Of a stretch of 15,139 nucleotides of DNA, positions 14,412-15,139 are shown in pieces. The stretch comes from Pseudohongiella sp. GTDB lineage: Bacteria > Pseudomonadota > Gammaproteobacteria > Pseudomonadales > Pseudohongiellaceae. The stretch spans positions 1 through 15,139 of the forward strand of contig JAUSPW010000616.1 in the NCBI GenBank assembly GCA_030652635.1, given 5' to 3'. Position 1 is the stretch's first letter, and each line of letters starts with the position of its first letter. The translations under genes and the position numbers were made by a program. Below the pieces are notes generated by a model, which was not told the origin of the DNA, did not search any database, and worked only from the letters and a program-made list of their open reading frames with translations.

Positions 14412-14831
14412 ATGTCCTCAGAAAATCAGGAATTACGCAAAGCTGGTCTTAAAGTCACCTTGCCACGAGTAAAAATCCTGCAATTGTTGGAAAGTTCGGA
14501 AACTCGCCATCTGAGTGCCGAAGATGTCTACAAAGCATTGATTGAAGCGGGCGAGGAAGTTGGACTGGCAACGGTTTATCGGGTACTGACGCAGTTTGAA
14601 TCAGCCGGTTTGGTCATGCGTCACCGTTTTGAAGGTGGCCACTCGGTGTTTGAATTGCATACCGTTGAGCACCATGACCATCTGGTCTGCAATAAATGTG
14701 GCCGGGTTGAAGAGTTTCTTGATGAGACCATCGAGGCAAGACAAGACAAAATTGCAGCCGATTTTGGTTTCGAAATTACCGATCACAGCCTGTATCTCTA
14801 CGGGATTTGTGCAGACTGCAGGATTTCCTGA
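14412..14831 (+). CDS. fur: Ferric uptake regulator Fur
   Basis: This 139-aa iron-responsive repressor is very close to Pseudomonas-type Fur. It contains ELRKAGLKVTLPRVKILQLL in the HTH domain, LSAEDVYKAL, GLATVYRVLTQFESAGLV as the recognition region, the metal site HHDHLVC, NKCGRVEEF and the C-terminal YGICADC. It binds DNA with Fe2+ and represses iron uptake genes. ATG 14412 is chosen because it gives the normal N-terminus and has GAGAG upstream; an earlier in-frame ATG at 14358 would add 18 unconserved residues. It is divergent from bamE and convergent with recN, 10 bp apart with no obvious terminator. Confidence 0.96.
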   Translation: MSSENQELRKAGLKVTLPRVKILQLLESSETRHLSAEDVYKALIEAGEEVGLATVYRVLTQFESAGLVMRHRFEGGHSVFELHTVEHHDHLVCNKCGRVEEFLDETIEARQDKIAADFGFEITDHSLYLYGICADCRIS

Positions 14832-14841
14832 ACAGGCGGTA

Positions 14842-15139
14842 TCAGGCAGACAATAACTCTCTGGCGTGTGCCATGGATTCATCGCTGATGCTGCCCTGTT
14901 CAGTCTCGCCGCCCAACATACGCGCAATTTCTTGTGTGCGCTGCTCGTTGCTCAACTCAATCAGCTGCGAGTGAGCACTGTCACCGTCAGCGGCTTTGCT
15001 GACGCGATAGTGCTGGTGTGCCTGTCCTGCAACCAGCGCCTGATGTGTGACACACAAAACCTGACCACGCTCTCCCAGTTGCCTGAGCAGTTTACCCACA
15101 GTGCGTGCAACCGCGCCGCCGATGCCCACATCCACTTCA
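14842..15139 (-). CDS. recN: DNA repair protein RecN, partial (C-terminal 98 aa)
   Basis: This is the C-terminal end of RecN, an SMC-like ATPase for double-strand break repair. The fragment opens with EVDVGIGGAVA, the Walker B/D-loop segment, followed by LGERGQVLCVTHQALVAGQA with the H-loop His, HYRVSK and a C-terminal helix with EIARMLGG. The rest, including Walker A and coiled coils, lies right of the window. Adjacency to fur and bamE is conserved. Confidence 0.95.
   Translation of the reverse strand, partial: EVDVGIGGAVARTVGKLLRQLGERGQVLCVTHQALVAGQAHQHYRVSKAADGDSAHSQLIELSNEQRTQEIARMLGGETEQGSISDESMAHARELLSA

Overview
The window comes from a gammaproteobacterium. The right half carries the conserved gammaproteobacterial neighbourhood recN - fur - bamE - rnfH - ratA - smpB - ssrA, and the tmRNA tag reads ANDESYALAA. 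The Fur, Zur and RnfH sequences resemble those of Pseudomonas and marine relatives, but genus cannot be told from the sequence alone.

Layout. Positions 1 to about 7352 are an integrated mobile element or genomic island that abuts the 3' end of ssrA and runs off the left edge. Next to ssrA is a four-gene operon on the minus strand. It encodes three tyrosine recombinases of increasing size (about 442, 539 and 707 aa) and a 139-aa basic/coiled-coil protein, with overlaps of 20 and 8 bp and one 2-bp gap. Beyond it lies cargo. A 73-aa controller-type (C protein) XRE regulator is encoded on the plus strand. Divergent from it is a minus-strand operon of a 194-aa winged-helix/coiled-coil-like protein and a superfamily 2 DEAD/DEAH helicase. 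These two genes overlap by ATGA, and the helicase is cut by the window edge. The regulator and the operon share an 86-bp intergenic region holding a tandem C-box-like operator (1339-1366), which lies within the best minus-strand promoter. This looks like a defence-type cargo under restriction-modification-style timing control. The 194-aa/helicase pair is the best candidate here for an undescribed system, but no function is proven.

Positions 7353-7714 are tmRNA. The chromosomal part continues with a HAD phosphatase and smpB (minus strand). A plus-strand series follows: a sodium-dependent neurotransmitter-symporter-family transporter, ratA, rnfH, a small protein ending in Cys-Cys (cory-CC-star type), a single-domain ArsA/Get3-type ATPase, and a separate lipoprotein cytochrome c. 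Then come zur and bamE (minus), fur (plus) and the C-terminal end of recN (minus, cut by the right edge). ratA/rnfH and the Cys-Cys gene/ArsA pair show start/stop overlaps that suggest translational coupling.

The island genes look more AT-rich than the chromosomal genes, which fits horizontal acquisition. The gaps at 1609-1740, 7208-7352, 8974-9089, 12565-12710 and 14300-14411 are all under 300 bases. Apart from the sites listed, nothing convincing was seen in them.
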